From: Rhodothermales bacterium | Lineage (GTDB): Bacteria; Bacteroidota; Rhodothermia; Rhodothermales; UBA10348 | Direction: 5' to 3' | NCBI GenBank assembly: GCA_024711125.1 | Contig: JANJTM010000059.1 | Coordinates: 62,001 to 126,000, forward strand | Length of the DNA stretch: 64,000 nucleotides | Shown here: in pieces, positions 16,404-25,011 of the stretch | How positions within the stretch are numbered: the stretch's first letter is position 1 | How the letters are laid out: each line of letters begins with the position of its first letter | Made by a program: the position numbers and the translations under genes | Notes under the pieces: generated by a model | Seen by the model: only the letters and a program-made list of their open reading frames with translations | Databases searched by the model: none | Told to the model about the DNA's origin: nothing

Positions 16404-18839
16404 ATGCGACGTACGATCTGGGCTTTCCTGGTGCTCCTCGCGGCCGTTGCCGGCACGGCGACCGCACAGGACGGGCAACGGGCCATGGACGACGGAATCC
16501 TCGCGTTCCGCGAGGGCAGGTACGCCGACGCGGTTCGGTCCTTCGAGCAGGCCGCCGACGATTCGACGCTGGCCGCCGAGGCCCATTTCCTCCTTGCCAG
16601 GGTGTTCTTCGAGACCGACCTGCGCGACACCCGGCGGGCAGGACGGGAAATCCAGCAGGCGCTGGCGATCGAACCGGACAACGTGCAGTACCTCGTCGCA
16701 CGCATGCAGCAGCTGCGCACCGAATCGAAGGACTTCTTCTCGGAAAAGGTGAGGGAGCAGCAGCGCGTCGATCTCGCGCGTCGCATCCTGAAGCTGGATT
16801 CGACGAACGCCTTCGCGCACGAGGAACTCGGCGTCCTCTATATCCGCGATTTCTGGCGCTACCGGAACGCCGTCACGTTTCCGAAGCTGATCTACTCCGT
16901 GGGAGAATACCGGAGCCGGACCGACATCGACCCGCTGTCGGGCCGTCTCGAACAGCAGGCCGGCGACGTCCGTGCCAATCCCGACGAAGTCGGGTGGATG
17001 GACATCCTGGAAGAGCAGAACCTGTTGTCCCGCTTCGACATGGGGCCTCTCGACCCGAACGTGGTGTTCATGTCCGACCAGTTCGACACCGAAACGCTGG
17101 AGGCGCAGGGTATCCCGGTAATGCGGCTCGCCGGTCGGGCCCAGGCCGCGTACGACCGGGCGATCTACCATCTGGAGGCCGCGCTCGCCAGCGATCCGCG
17201 CCACCGGACGGTATACGACTACATGATGGAGATCTATGCGTTGAAGGGCGAGTGGCAGGAGGCGCTCTCCATGCTCCAGACGATGTACGTATTCTTCCCG
17301 GACGACCCGGATCTCTGGACCTACCTCGGGCTTGCCCATTTCCGCGGAGGGAACGTGGACGCGGCCGCGAAGGCGTTCGAAACGTCGTTGCGATTCCTGG
17401 ACCCGGAGGCCCAGGAGGCCTACGCCGACCTTTCGGTGATCCTTTCGGACGAAGACAAAGGCGCGTACGCCGCGAAACCGGCCGAATTCGCATCCCGCTA
17501 CTGGGCGTCCAAGGACCCGCGATACCTGACGCCGTACAACGAGCGGAAGCTCGAGCACTATGCCCGCCTCACGATCGCGGACCTGCTCTACGCCGCTCCG
17601 GACGTGAATCTGCGCGGATGGCAGACGCAGCGCGGGAAGATCCTGGTCCGCTACGGCGTACCGCTGAGCGACGTGACCATCGTCCCGCGGTCCACGTCGG
17701 GCGTGAACCAGCCGTCACCGGCCGAGGACCGTTCCACGGCGAGCAACCCGGGCGGACGCGTGTCGACCACGTTGCAGATCGCGCGCCAGGGTTCTCCCGT
17801 CGACCTGTTCGAGGAGGCCAATACCTACCTGGTGTGGGACTACGGCGATTTCAAGTTCGTCTTCGAGGATCCTTTCCGTAACGGGGAGTACCGGCTGTAC
17901 AGCCCGCCGGCGTCGGCCATTTCGGAAGGGGCGCTGGCGTGGGCCAACGACTACGTGATCCAGGCGGGCGAGACCTTTCGCGCGGTGCCGGACCGGTTCG
18001 ACTACGATCTGCCGGGCCGTCGCATCGAACTGCCGTTCCTCGTATCGGCCCTGAGGGGCCAGGACGGGCAGGTGGATCTCGTCGTCAACTACGCCGTGCC
18101 CCTGTCGCAGCTTCCGCCCGGTAGCGACGTCATCAACGTCACGGCTCGGGCCGGGCTTTTCGTGATCGACGGCAACCGGGACGTCGTCGCCGAGCGTCGG
18201 CGAACGCTCTACGGGCTTCGCACCGACCAGGTCGTGGCCTTTGACGAGGCCAATCTCTGGGTCGATTCGGAGCAGCTCTCGGTCAAGCCCGGGGCCGCGG
18301 ACGTCTCGGTGGAGTTCGAGACCGCGTCCGGAGAGACCGTCGGCGTGCAGCGGCGCAGCATCGAGGCGCCGGACTACGAGAACGGACAACTCGCGGTGAG
18401 CGATGTCGTGCTGGCGTACCGCGTCGAGGAAAGCGAAGACGGCCGTCCGGTGACCGGCGCCGACATCGTGCGGCACGGCCTTTCGATCCTGCCCGCTCCC
18501 TGGAGCGTGTTCGGTCGCAACCGCCCGATCTACCTGTATTTCGAAGTGTACAATCTCAGGCCGGGTGCAGACGGGATGGCCGAGTACGAGGTCGAGGCGG
18601 CGCTCGTGCCGCGCGAGGGTGGTTCGGGGGTCGGACGCCTGATCCGCGGCATCTTCGGCGGGGGTCCCCGGGGCGTTTCGGTCGGACTTCCGATCAAGGT
18701 CGCCGCGACCGACGACGGGCAGTACCTCATTCTCGACGCGGCCAACCAGGAGCCGGGACTCTACACGCTCAAGGTCTCGGTCAAGGACCGGGTGACGGGT
18801 CGCGAGGCCGAGCGCACGCTGGATCTCTACCTCGAGTGA
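16404..18839 (+). CDS. Exported TPR protein with GWxTD domain
   Basis: The product is 811 residues. A signal peptide (1-22, cleaved after 'TATAQ') precedes TPR helices in two blocks, about 25-145 and 245-335 ('AAKAFETSLRFLDPEAQEAY'). A GWxTD domain follows at about 360-425, with 'DPRYLTPYNERKLEHYARLTIADLLY' leading to 'GWQTQRGKILVRYGVP' (405-411 core). Normally the core reads GWxTDRG; here Asp is replaced by Gln. The rest is beta-rich. GWxTD proteins occur in Bacteroidota, Acidobacteria and Gemmatimonadota and have no established function. The ATG at 16404 has GAGAGGA upstream and gives the signal peptide; the ORF-track start adds 39 unlikely residues. Confidence 0.8.
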   Translation: MRRTIWAFLVLLAAVAGTATAQDGQRAMDDGILAFREGRYADAVRSFEQAADDSTLAAEAHFLLARVFFETDLRDTRRAGREIQQALAIEPDNVQYLVARMQQLRTESKDFFSEKVREQQRVDLARRILKLDSTNAFAHEELGVLYIRDFWRYRNAVTFPKLIYSVGEYRSRTDIDPLSGRLEQQAGDVRANPDEVGWMDILEEQNLLSRFDMGPLDPNVVFMSDQFDTETLEAQGIPVMRLAGRAQAAYDRAIYHLEAALASDPRHRTVYDYMMEIYALKGEWQEALSMLQTMYVFFPDDPDLWTYLGLAHFRGGNVDAAAKAFETSLRFLDPEAQEAYADLSVILSDEDKGAYAAKPAEFASRYWASKDPRYLTPYNERKLEHYARLTIADLLYAAPDVNLRGWQTQRGKILVRYGVPLSDVTIVPRSTSGVNQPSPAEDRSTASNPGGRVSTTLQIARQGSPVDLFEEANTYLVWDYGDFKFVFEDPFRNGEYRLYSPPASAISEGALAWANDYVIQAGETFRAVPDRFDYDLPGRRIELPFLVSALRGQDGQVDLVVNYAVPLSQLPPGSDVINVTARAGLFVIDGNRDVVAERRRTLYGLRTDQVVAFDEANLWVDSEQLSVKPGAADVSVEFETASGETVGVQRRSIEAPDYENGQLAVSDVVLAYRVEESEDGRPVTGADIVRHGLSILPAPWSVFGRNRPIYLYFEVYNLRPGADGMAEYEVEAALVPREGGSGVGRLIRGIFGGGPRGVSVGLPIKVAATDDGQYLILDAANQEPGLYTLKVSVKDRVTGREAERTLDLYLE

Positions 18840-18846
18840 GCGGAAT

Positions 18847-18875
18847 CGGGGCCGGACGGCCGCTCTTCCGGCCCG
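18847..18875. terminator. Possible bidirectional hairpin between convergent genes
   Basis: CGGGCCGG pairs with CCGGCCCG around a 13-nt loop, between the ends of the GWxTD gene and purE. There is no T-tract, so function as a terminator is uncertain. Confidence 0.3.
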
Positions 18876-18897
18876 GAGCGGTCGCGCCGCCGGTGCC

Positions 18898-19404
18898 TCA
18901 CGGCCGCCGATCCAGGCCCACGCGGCGGTCCATGTCCTCGACGGCCGCGATCAGTTCACGCTTGTAGTCATCGAGCCGCGCCGCGAGATCCGCGTCGGAA
19001 ACGGCGAGGATCTGGGCCGCGAGGATGCCCGCGTTGGCGCCGGCGCCGACGGCCACCGTTGCCACCGGTACGCCCTTGGGCATCTGTACGATGGAAAGCA
19101 GCGAATCCAGGCCCTGGAGGTGTTTGGAGGGAATCGGCACGCCGATGACCGGCAGACGGGTGGAGGCGGCGATCATCCCCGGCAGGTGGGCGGCGCCGCC
19201 GGCTCCGGCGACGATGACGCTCACCCCGTCCGAAGCGGCCCGCTCGGCGAAAGCCTGCATGGCCGAGGGCGTGCGATGGGCGCTCAGGACGCGTGCCCGC
19301 CACGACACGCCGAAACGCTCCAGCATCTCGGCCGCTTCCTTCATCACGGGCCAGTCGCTCTCGCTGCCCATGGCGATGACGACGCGGGGACGGGTATCGG
19401 GCAT
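18898..19404 (-). CDS. purE: N5-carboxyaminoimidazole ribonucleotide mutase
   Basis: PurE (class I) converts N5-CAIR to CAIR in purine synthesis, acting directly after PurK. The 168-residue protein has '[20 protein letters not shown]' (12-31), 'VLSAHRTP' with the catalytic His43, and '[14 protein letters not shown]'. These are the CAIR-binding motifs of the bacterial mutase. The ORF track extends to 20325 in the same frame, inside purK; the ATG at 19404 is the real start, 5 nt after the purK stop. It is the last gene of ftsK-purK-purE. Confidence 0.95.
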   Translation of the reverse strand: MPDTRPRVVIAMGSESDWPVMKEAAEMLERFGVSWRARVLSAHRTPSAMQAFAERAASDGVSVIVAGAGGAAHLPGMIAASTRLPVIGVPIPSKHLQGLDSLLSIVQMPKGVPVATVAVGAGANAGILAAQILAVSDADLAARLDDYKRELIAAVEDMDRRVGLDRRP

Positions 19405-19409
19405 CGGGG

Positions 19410-20543
19410 TCAGAGAATGAGGAGTTCGGCGGCGCGTTCGGCTCTCGACCGCGCTTCGGCCGGATCGGATCCGGTCACGGTGACGTGACCCATCTTTCGG
19501 CGCGGCCGCACGGTTTCCTTTCCGTAAACGTGCACCGCGACGCCCGGAATCGCGAGGGCCTCGGCCATGGCGTCGACGCGCGTGTCTCCCGAGCGGTGGC
19601 CCAGGACGTTTACCATGACGGCGCAGCGATCGCGGAGCGACGGATCGCCGAGGGGCCAATCCAGTACCGCGCGCACGTGGTTCTCGAACTGCGACGTGTG
19701 ACTGCCTTCGATCGAGTAATGCCCGGTGTTGTGGGGTCTCGGGGCCAGTTCGTTTACCGTGACGCGGCCGCCGGGCTCGAGGAAAAGCTCCACGCCGAGC
19801 ATGCCGACGATTCCGAACGCCTCGGCGGCCTGCAGGGCCAGCTTCGACGCCGCGTCGGCCACCGAAGCGGCGACGGCCGCCGGAACGACTACCGCGTGGC
19901 AGCGGTGGTCCCGCTGCTCGGTGTAGGCCACGGGGTACGTGACCGCCCCTCCACCCGGCCGGCGGGCCACGAGGACCGACAACTCCTGTTCGAACGGCAC
20001 CCAGGCTTCCACGAGCAGGCCGTCGACGTCGGCCAGGTCGGTCCAGGCCGCGTGGACGTCGGCGTCCGTCCGCGCCGTGGCGTTGCCGTAGCCGTCGTAC
20101 GAGCCTCGATACCGCTTGAGCACGACGGGGAAACCGAAGCTCCGGGCCGCGTCGATCGCCTCGTCCGGGGTACGGCAGCAGGCGAACGGCGGCACGGGCA
20201 GCCCGGCGCCGGCGAGCGTTCGCTTTTGCAGGCCCTTGTCCCGCACGAGCATCAGGCTTTCCGGGGTGGGGAAGAGGCGCGTCGAGCCCTCGAGCACGGA
20301 CGCGCACCGCTCGGCCGGCGCCCATTCGCTCTCGACCGTCACGACGTCGCAGCCCCGGGCGAATTCGGCCAGCACCCGCGGGTCGGTCCAGTCGCCCACG
20401 AACGTCTCCCCGAGGCCTGCCACGGGACCTTCGTGCTGCGGGGCGAGCGTACGGACGTGTACACCCATGCGGATGGCCGCCAGCGCGGTCATGCGCCCGA
20501 GTTGGCCGCCTCCGAGTATGCCGAGAACCGGAAAACGGGGCAT
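19410..20543 (-). CDS. purK: 5-(carboxyamino)imidazole ribonucleotide synthase
   Basis: PurK makes N5-CAIR from AIR, bicarbonate and ATP. This 377-residue ATP-grasp enzyme begins with '[18 protein letters not shown]', followed by '[18 protein letters not shown]' (ATP-binding lysine loop), '[19 protein letters not shown]' and the C-terminal '[17 protein letters not shown]' metal/substrate block. It lies 7 nt downstream of ftsK and 5 nt upstream of purE. The presence of purK with class I purE fits the two-step carboxylation route. Confidence 0.95.
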   Translation of the reverse strand: MPRFPVLGILGGGQLGRMTALAAIRMGVHVRTLAPQHEGPVAGLGETFVGDWTDPRVLAEFARGCDVVTVESEWAPAERCASVLEGSTRLFPTPESLMLVRDKGLQKRTLAGAGLPVPPFACCRTPDEAIDAARSFGFPVVLKRYRGSYDGYGNATARTDADVHAAWTDLADVDGLLVEAWVPFEQELSVLVARRPGGGAVTYPVAYTEQRDHRCHAVVVPAAVAASVADAASKLALQAAEAFGIVGMLGVELFLEPGGRVTVNELAPRPHNTGHYSIEGSHTSQFENHVRAVLDWPLGDPSLRDRCAVMVNVLGHRSGDTRVDAMAEALAIPGVAVHVYGKETVRPRRKMGHVTVTGSDPAEARSRAERAAELLIL

Positions 20544-20550
20544 GGCAGGC

Positions 20551-22932
20551 TCAGAGGGATTTCAGGAGGGCGTCGAGCTCGGTCTCGTCGGCCACCCGCA
20601 CCTGGCGGGCCTTGGAGCCCTCGAACGGTCCGACGATGCCGGCGTCCTCGAGCTGGTCCACGAGCCGTGCCGCGCGCGAGTACCCGATCGACAGTTTACG
20701 CTGGAGCAGCGACACCGAGCCCTGCTGGCTTCGAACGATGATGCGGGCCGCCTCGTCGAACAGGTCGTCGCGTTCTCCGTCCGACGGCACGCCGCCCTCG
20801 GCAAAGCGGAATCCCTCCTCCTCGATCGAGGGCAGCACGTAGGCGCCGGGACCGCGCTGCGAGCCGATGAAATCGGTGAGACGCTCGACTTCCCGCTCCG
20901 ACACGAACGGGCCCTGGAGCCGCGTGATGCGGCTTCCGAGCATGTACAGCATGTCGCCGTTTCCGACGAGTCCTTCGGCGCCGTTCTGGTCCAGGATGGT
21001 GCGGGAATCGATCTTGGATGCGACCTGGAACGCGATGCGGGCCGGGAAATTCGCCTTGATGAGCCCGGTGATGACGTCGACCGATGGCCGCTGGGTCGCC
21101 AGGATCAGGTGGATCCCCACGGCGCGCGCCATCTGCGCCAGTCGGGCGATCGGCGCCTCGATATCCTTGCCGGCCGTCATCATGAGATCGGCCAGTTCGT
21201 CGACGACCACCACGATATACGGGAGGCGTCGGTGGCCCTCGGCTTCGTCCAGTTCGCCGGCATCGAAGCGCACGTTGTACTCCCGCAGCGAACGCACCCG
21301 GGCCTGCGCGAGCAGATCGTACCGCGAGTCCATCTCCCGCTCGCAGCTCTTGAGCGTGCCGAGCGCCTGCGCGAAATCGGTGATGATCGCCGAGTCGGCC
21401 TCGGGCGGCATCGCGATGTAATGCGGAAGGATGCGTGCGTACGGGGCCAGCTCGATCTTCTTCGGATCGATCATCACGAACTTGAGGTGCGACGGCGGAC
21501 ACGCGTACAGGAGCCCCGCGATGAACGTGTTGAGCCCCACCGACTTGCCCGATCCGGTCGCGCCCGCGATCAGCACGTGCGGCATCTTGGTGAGGTCCTG
21601 CATCACGACCTCGCCGTCGATCGATTTCCCGAGGATGAGCGGCAGTTCGAGCTTCGCCGACTGGAACTTCTCGCTTCCGATCACGGTGCGGAAATGGACG
21701 AGCTCCCGGTGGCGGTTGGGAATTTCCACCCCCACCGCCGTCTTGCCCGGAATCGGTGCGATGATGCGGATACCGCGGGCGGCCATGGCCATGGCCAGGT
21801 CGTTTTCCAGGGCCGTGATGCGGCTGATCTTGACGCCGGGGGCCGGGGTCAGTTCGTACAGCGTCACGGTGGGCCCGACGACCGCACCGATCCCGGAGAT
21901 CTCGATCCCGTACGTCTCGAGCTTGCGCAGCAGGATCTGCTTGTGCTCCTCGAGTTCGTCGTAGTCGATGCCCTTGGAGCCGCCGTCGTCGGGATCCAGC
22001 AGGTCGAGCGACGGCATGACATACGACCGGTCGATCCCGGATGTGGCCTGGAGCCGTCCCGGCTGGCTGGCGGTGCGCTCTTCGCGGCGTTCGGCCACCT
22101 GCAGCTTCACGTCGGGAGCGGGCGCGGGACGCGGCGCATCCGAGGACGGCGGAGGTCTCGTCGGCTCCGAACGCGTCGACGCGACCGGCGTCGCCGCCGG
22201 GACTACGGCGCGTACCCGGTCCTCCGACGCCCGGCGTTCACGCTCGGCCTCGGCCAGGGCGCGCCGCTCGGCCCGCCGCTCGCGGGCCCGGGCCCGGCGC
22301 TCGGACCACCGCGTCCGGAGTCCCCGGAGGAAATCCTCGACCCGGTCCAGCGATTCCTGGATGTCCCGGTCCACGAGGAGAAGCGCGACCACCGCGAGGA
22401 GAAGAACCAGCAGGGATATCGAACCCGCACGGCCCAGTACCCGCATCAGCCACTCTGCCGTGCCGAGCCCCCACGCCCCACTCCAGACCAGGAGATCGAG
22501 CTCGAGCACGACGGCGAACCAGCCGAACAGGGCGGCGATGAAGACGGAGGCCATGAGGGTCAACGACGTGACCATCGGCATGGCAACCGTACTCCGGTTG
22601 CGGAACCAGTGATACCCCCAGGCGAAGAGGACGAGAGCGAACAGGATCGTTCCGTATCCCAGGAATCCGGGCACCAGGAGCCGGGACAGCACGGCCCCCA
22701 CGGGTCCGAGTGCGTTCCACGCCGTTTCGCTGCCCGGGTCGATGACCGAATCCAGGTCGAACCGGGATGCGAGCGGATCGTCGTCCGGGGTGTACGTGAG
22801 GATGGCCAGGGCCAGCAGGAACGAAACCACCATCACGACGAGTCCGAGAACCTCGCGCTTGCGTTGGCGCGATACGAGCGAACCCGCCGCGCGGTCACGT
22901 TCCGAATGCCTGCTTCTGGAGCTGTTGGCCAT
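20551..22932 (-). CDS. ftsK: DNA translocase FtsK/SpoIIIE family
   Basis: FtsK pumps chromosomal DNA through the division septum and helps resolve dimers. The 793-residue protein has four to five transmembrane segments at about 28-48, 83-108, 117-150 and 168-188, then a short charged and proline-rich linker. The alpha domain is at 320-440. The motor carries Walker A 'GATGSGKS' (457-464) and Walker B 'VVVVDELADLMM'. The C-terminal gamma winged helix ('LLQRKLSIGYSRAARLVDQLE') reads polar DNA sequences. The linker is much shorter than in E. coli, as in most bacteria. A promoter box ends only 4 nt upstream of the start codon. Confidence 0.95.
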   Translation of the reverse strand: MANSSRSRHSERDRAAGSLVSRQRKREVLGLVVMVVSFLLALAILTYTPDDDPLASRFDLDSVIDPGSETAWNALGPVGAVLSRLLVPGFLGYGTILFALVLFAWGYHWFRNRSTVAMPMVTSLTLMASVFIAALFGWFAVVLELDLLVWSGAWGLGTAEWLMRVLGRAGSISLLVLLLAVVALLLVDRDIQESLDRVEDFLRGLRTRWSERRARARERRAERRALAEAERERRASEDRVRAVVPAATPVASTRSEPTRPPPSSDAPRPAPAPDVKLQVAERREERTASQPGRLQATSGIDRSYVMPSLDLLDPDDGGSKGIDYDELEEHKQILLRKLETYGIEISGIGAVVGPTVTLYELTPAPGVKISRITALENDLAMAMAARGIRIIAPIPGKTAVGVEIPNRHRELVHFRTVIGSEKFQSAKLELPLILGKSIDGEVVMQDLTKMPHVLIAGATGSGKSVGLNTFIAGLLYACPPSHLKFVMIDPKKIELAPYARILPHYIAMPPEADSAIITDFAQALGTLKSCEREMDSRYDLLAQARVRSLREYNVRFDAGELDEAEGHRRLPYIVVVVDELADLMMTAGKDIEAPIARLAQMARAVGIHLILATQRPSVDVITGLIKANFPARIAFQVASKIDSRTILDQNGAEGLVGNGDMLYMLGSRITRLQGPFVSEREVERLTDFIGSQRGPGAYVLPSIEEEGFRFAEGGVPSDGERDDLFDEAARIIVRSQQGSVSLLQRKLSIGYSRAARLVDQLEDAGIVGPFEGSKARQVRVADETELDALLKSL

Positions 22933-22936
22933 GCGA

Positions 22937-22968
22937 CGAAACTACGCCACGCAGGGCGGGGCGTCCAA
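22937..22968 (-). promoter_or_regulatory. Predicted promoter of ftsK-purK-purE, possibly leaderless
   Basis: On the minus strand TTG (22968-22966), a 21-nt spacer and TAGTTTCG (22944-22937) match the TAnnTTTG-type promoter with one mismatch. Only TCGC separates the box from the ftsK ATG, so transcription would begin at or next to the start codon. Confidence 0.5.
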
Positions 22969-23016
22969 CGAGCCCTCGGCCTGGCACGCCCGGTCCTCCT
23001 GGACGGTCTGCAGGGG

Positions 23017-23757
23017 TCAGGCCGCCGCTGCGGTCTCCTGAAGACGGACGAGACGACCCTCGCGGTACACCGGGACGAGCGGCAGGGTGTCACGACGAGC
23101 GCAGATCGCTACATCCTCGCCGTACCCGAGCCCTTCGAGCCGCTTCGCGTGGTTGCAGCGCTGGATCGGTCCGAGCAGGTCGTGGCGTTCGGCCCGGTAC
23201 ATCGTCCAGGCGATGTACGCCGAGTCGGTCATGATGCCGGGAACGGCCTCACCCCAGACCAGGTCCAGGAACAGTCCGGCGCAGAGCGTATCCTCGAGCG
23301 AGATGCGGTTGCGCCAGCCGGCGCACACGATGACCACGTCTCGGCCCGCCTTCCGGGCATGGGCAGCCACCGCCTCGGCGTTCACGAAACCCCCTACGAG
23401 CACCTCGGCGGCCTCGGCGCACCGGACGATCGCGCCGCTGCCGTTGGTGGTGAGCAGGATCACGGTACGGTCCCCGATCGCGTCCCGCGAATACTCGCGG
23501 GGCGAATTGCCGAAATGGTAGCCCTCGATCGGCACACCGTCCCTCTCGCCGCCGAGCCGGTACGAGGCGGGGTCCAGGTTCGCGACCATCTTGCCCGCTT
23601 CGGCCATGTCGCCGACCGGAATGACCGCCCGCGCCCCGTTGGACAGGGCCGTAGCGATGGTAGTCGACGCTCGCAGTACGTCAATGACGATCACCGTGCG
23701 CCCGCGCACGTCGTCGGGAAGCACCGAGCCCCCCGACAGGAAAACCTCGACCCGCAT
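23017..23757 (-). CDS. comB: 2-phosphosulfolactate phosphatase (ComB family)
   Basis: ComB dephosphorylates 2-phosphosulfolactate to sulfolactate, an early coenzyme M step in methanogens; bacterial homologues are widespread and their substrate is often unproven. The 246-residue protein shows the family blocks 'VIVIDVLRASTTIATALSNGA', 'LGGERDGVPIEGYHFGNSP', 'VILLTTNGSGAI' and 'VIVCAGWRNRISLEDTLCAG'. It starts 8 nt after gcvT and is probably cotranscribed with it. No other sulfolactate gene (comA, comC) is present, so the pathway is open. Sulfolactate could feed sulfonated lipids or osmolytes, but nothing in the window shows this. Confidence 0.85.
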   Translation of the reverse strand: MRVEVFLSGGSVLPDDVRGRTVIVIDVLRASTTIATALSNGARAVIPVGDMAEAGKMVANLDPASYRLGGERDGVPIEGYHFGNSPREYSRDAIGDRTVILLTTNGSGAIVRCAEAAEVLVGGFVNAEAVAAHARKAGRDVVIVCAGWRNRISLEDTLCAGLFLDLVWGEAVPGIMTDSAYIAWTMYRAERHDLLGPIQRCNHAKRLEGLGYGEDVAICARRDTLPLVPVYREGRLVRLQETAAAA

Positions 23758-23765
23758 GGAATACG

Positions 23766-24881
23766 TCAGGAAACCTTGTGGAGGGGCGGCTTGGCGACTA
23801 CGGCGCTCATGGCTTTGCCGCGATTCAGGACATGGATGCGGCTACCCGGCGCCGTGAAGGACGCGTCGTTCGGAACGTAGCCCATGCCGATACCCTTGCC
23901 CAGCACCGGGGACTGCGTTCCGCTCGTGACCTCGCCGATCACCGTTCCGGCCGAGTCTGCGATCTCGTAGCCGTGACGCGGGATGCCCCGCTCCTCGAGG
24001 ACGAACGCCACGAGGCGCCGGGCGGGGCCGCGGGTCTTCACGGCCCGGAGCGCGTCGCTTCCGACGAAGTCCTTGTCGAGCTTCGTGACCCACCCGAGCC
24101 CGGCTTCGAGCGGATTCGTTTCGGTCGTGATGTCGTTGCCGTACAGGCAGTAGCCGGCCTCGAGCCGCAGCGTGTCGCGCGCTCCGAGCCCGGTGGGTAC
24201 CAGTCCGGATTCCCGCCCGGCCTCGAGCAGCGCCCGCCATACGCGGACGGCGTCGTCGGGATCGCAGTAGATTTCCAGTCCGCGTTCGCCCGTGTAGCCC
24301 GTATGCGACAGGATCACGCGGTCGAGCCCGAGGAAAGAGCCCGTGGGCGGAACCACGAACCGGTAGTAGGCGAGGTCCGCGAGGTCGAGGCCCGAGGCCT
24401 TCGCCACGATCTCGAAGGCACGGGGGCCCTGGATGGCCAGCAGGGCGGTGCGATCGGAGATGTCCTCGAGTTCGGCTCCCGCGAGATTCTGCTCCCGCAT
24501 CCACGCGAAGTCCCCGGCCACGTTCGCCGCGTTGATCACGAGCATGTACTCCCGCTCGGCGAACCGGTACACCAGCAGGTCGTCGACGATGCCCCCGTCG
24601 GGACGGCACATGACCGAATACATCGCCTTGCCGTCGTCGAGCTTCGTGACGTCGTTCGAGACCAGCCGCTGGATGAACGCGGCGGCGTGCGGTCCCCGGA
24701 CCATCACCTCACCCATGTGCGAGACGTCGAAAAGGCCGGCGGCGCGGCGCACCGCGAAGTGCTCGTCGATGATCGAGCCGTACTGCACGGGCATGTCGAA
24801 CCCGGCGAACGGCATCATGCGCGCACCGAGTGCGACGTGCTCGCCATGCAGCGGAGTGAGTCTCAGGGAGGTGTCGTCCAT
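23766..24881 (-). CDS. gcvT: Glycine cleavage system T protein (aminomethyltransferase)
   Basis: GcvT transfers the methylene group from aminomethyl-lipoyl GcvH to THF, releasing ammonia. The 371-residue protein has the full set of family blocks: 'MPVQYGSIIDEHFAVRRAAGLFDVSHMGE', 'DGGIVDDLLVYRF', 'GYTGERGLEIYCDPDDA', 'GARDTLRLEAGYCLYGND' and the C-terminal barrel 'VIGEVTSGTQSPVLGKGIGMGYV'. The P and H genes are not in the window. A good promoter lies upstream, and comB follows after 8 nt. No glycine riboswitch is visible in the 130-nt leader region. Confidence 0.96.
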   Translation of the reverse strand: MDDTSLRLTPLHGEHVALGARMMPFAGFDMPVQYGSIIDEHFAVRRAAGLFDVSHMGEVMVRGPHAAAFIQRLVSNDVTKLDDGKAMYSVMCRPDGGIVDDLLVYRFAEREYMLVINAANVAGDFAWMREQNLAGAELEDISDRTALLAIQGPRAFEIVAKASGLDLADLAYYRFVVPPTGSFLGLDRVILSHTGYTGERGLEIYCDPDDAVRVWRALLEAGRESGLVPTGLGARDTLRLEAGYCLYGNDITTETNPLEAGLGWVTKLDKDFVGSDALRAVKTRGPARRLVAFVLEERGIPRHGYEIADSAGTVIGEVTSGTQSPVLGKGIGMGYVPNDASFTAPGSRIHVLNRGKAMSAVVAKPPLHKVS

Positions 24882-24919
24882 GGTTGACGCGGCTGCCCCG
24901 CGGGTCTGCGTGCCTCGGC

Positions 24920-24951
24920 GAATGATAGCCCCTCGGCGGCCGGGGGCGCAA
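24920..24951 (-). promoter_or_regulatory. Predicted promoter of gcvT-comB
   Basis: On the minus strand TTG (24951-24949), a 21-nt spacer and TATCATTC (24927-24920). The box and the next five bases (TATCATTCGCCGA) are identical to the promoter of the XRE/IrrE regulator gene. It ends 38 nt before gcvT. Confidence 0.55.
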
Positions 24952-25011
24952 TCGGACGGAATTCACGGAAGGCCCCGCCGGGCGCGGATCGGTACCCGGG
25001 ACGACCCGTCT

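Noticed and set aside
19485-24887. Long plus-strand ORFs (418, 1254 and 369 codons) opposite purK, ftsK and gcvT
   Set aside because: They are antisense shadows in GC-rich sequence. Their translations are His/Arg/Asp-rich with no recognisable domain, while the minus-strand products are complete known proteins.
24882-25011. Glycine riboswitch upstream of gcvT
   Set aside because: No tandem conserved aptamer core or linker can be seen in the 130-nt region.
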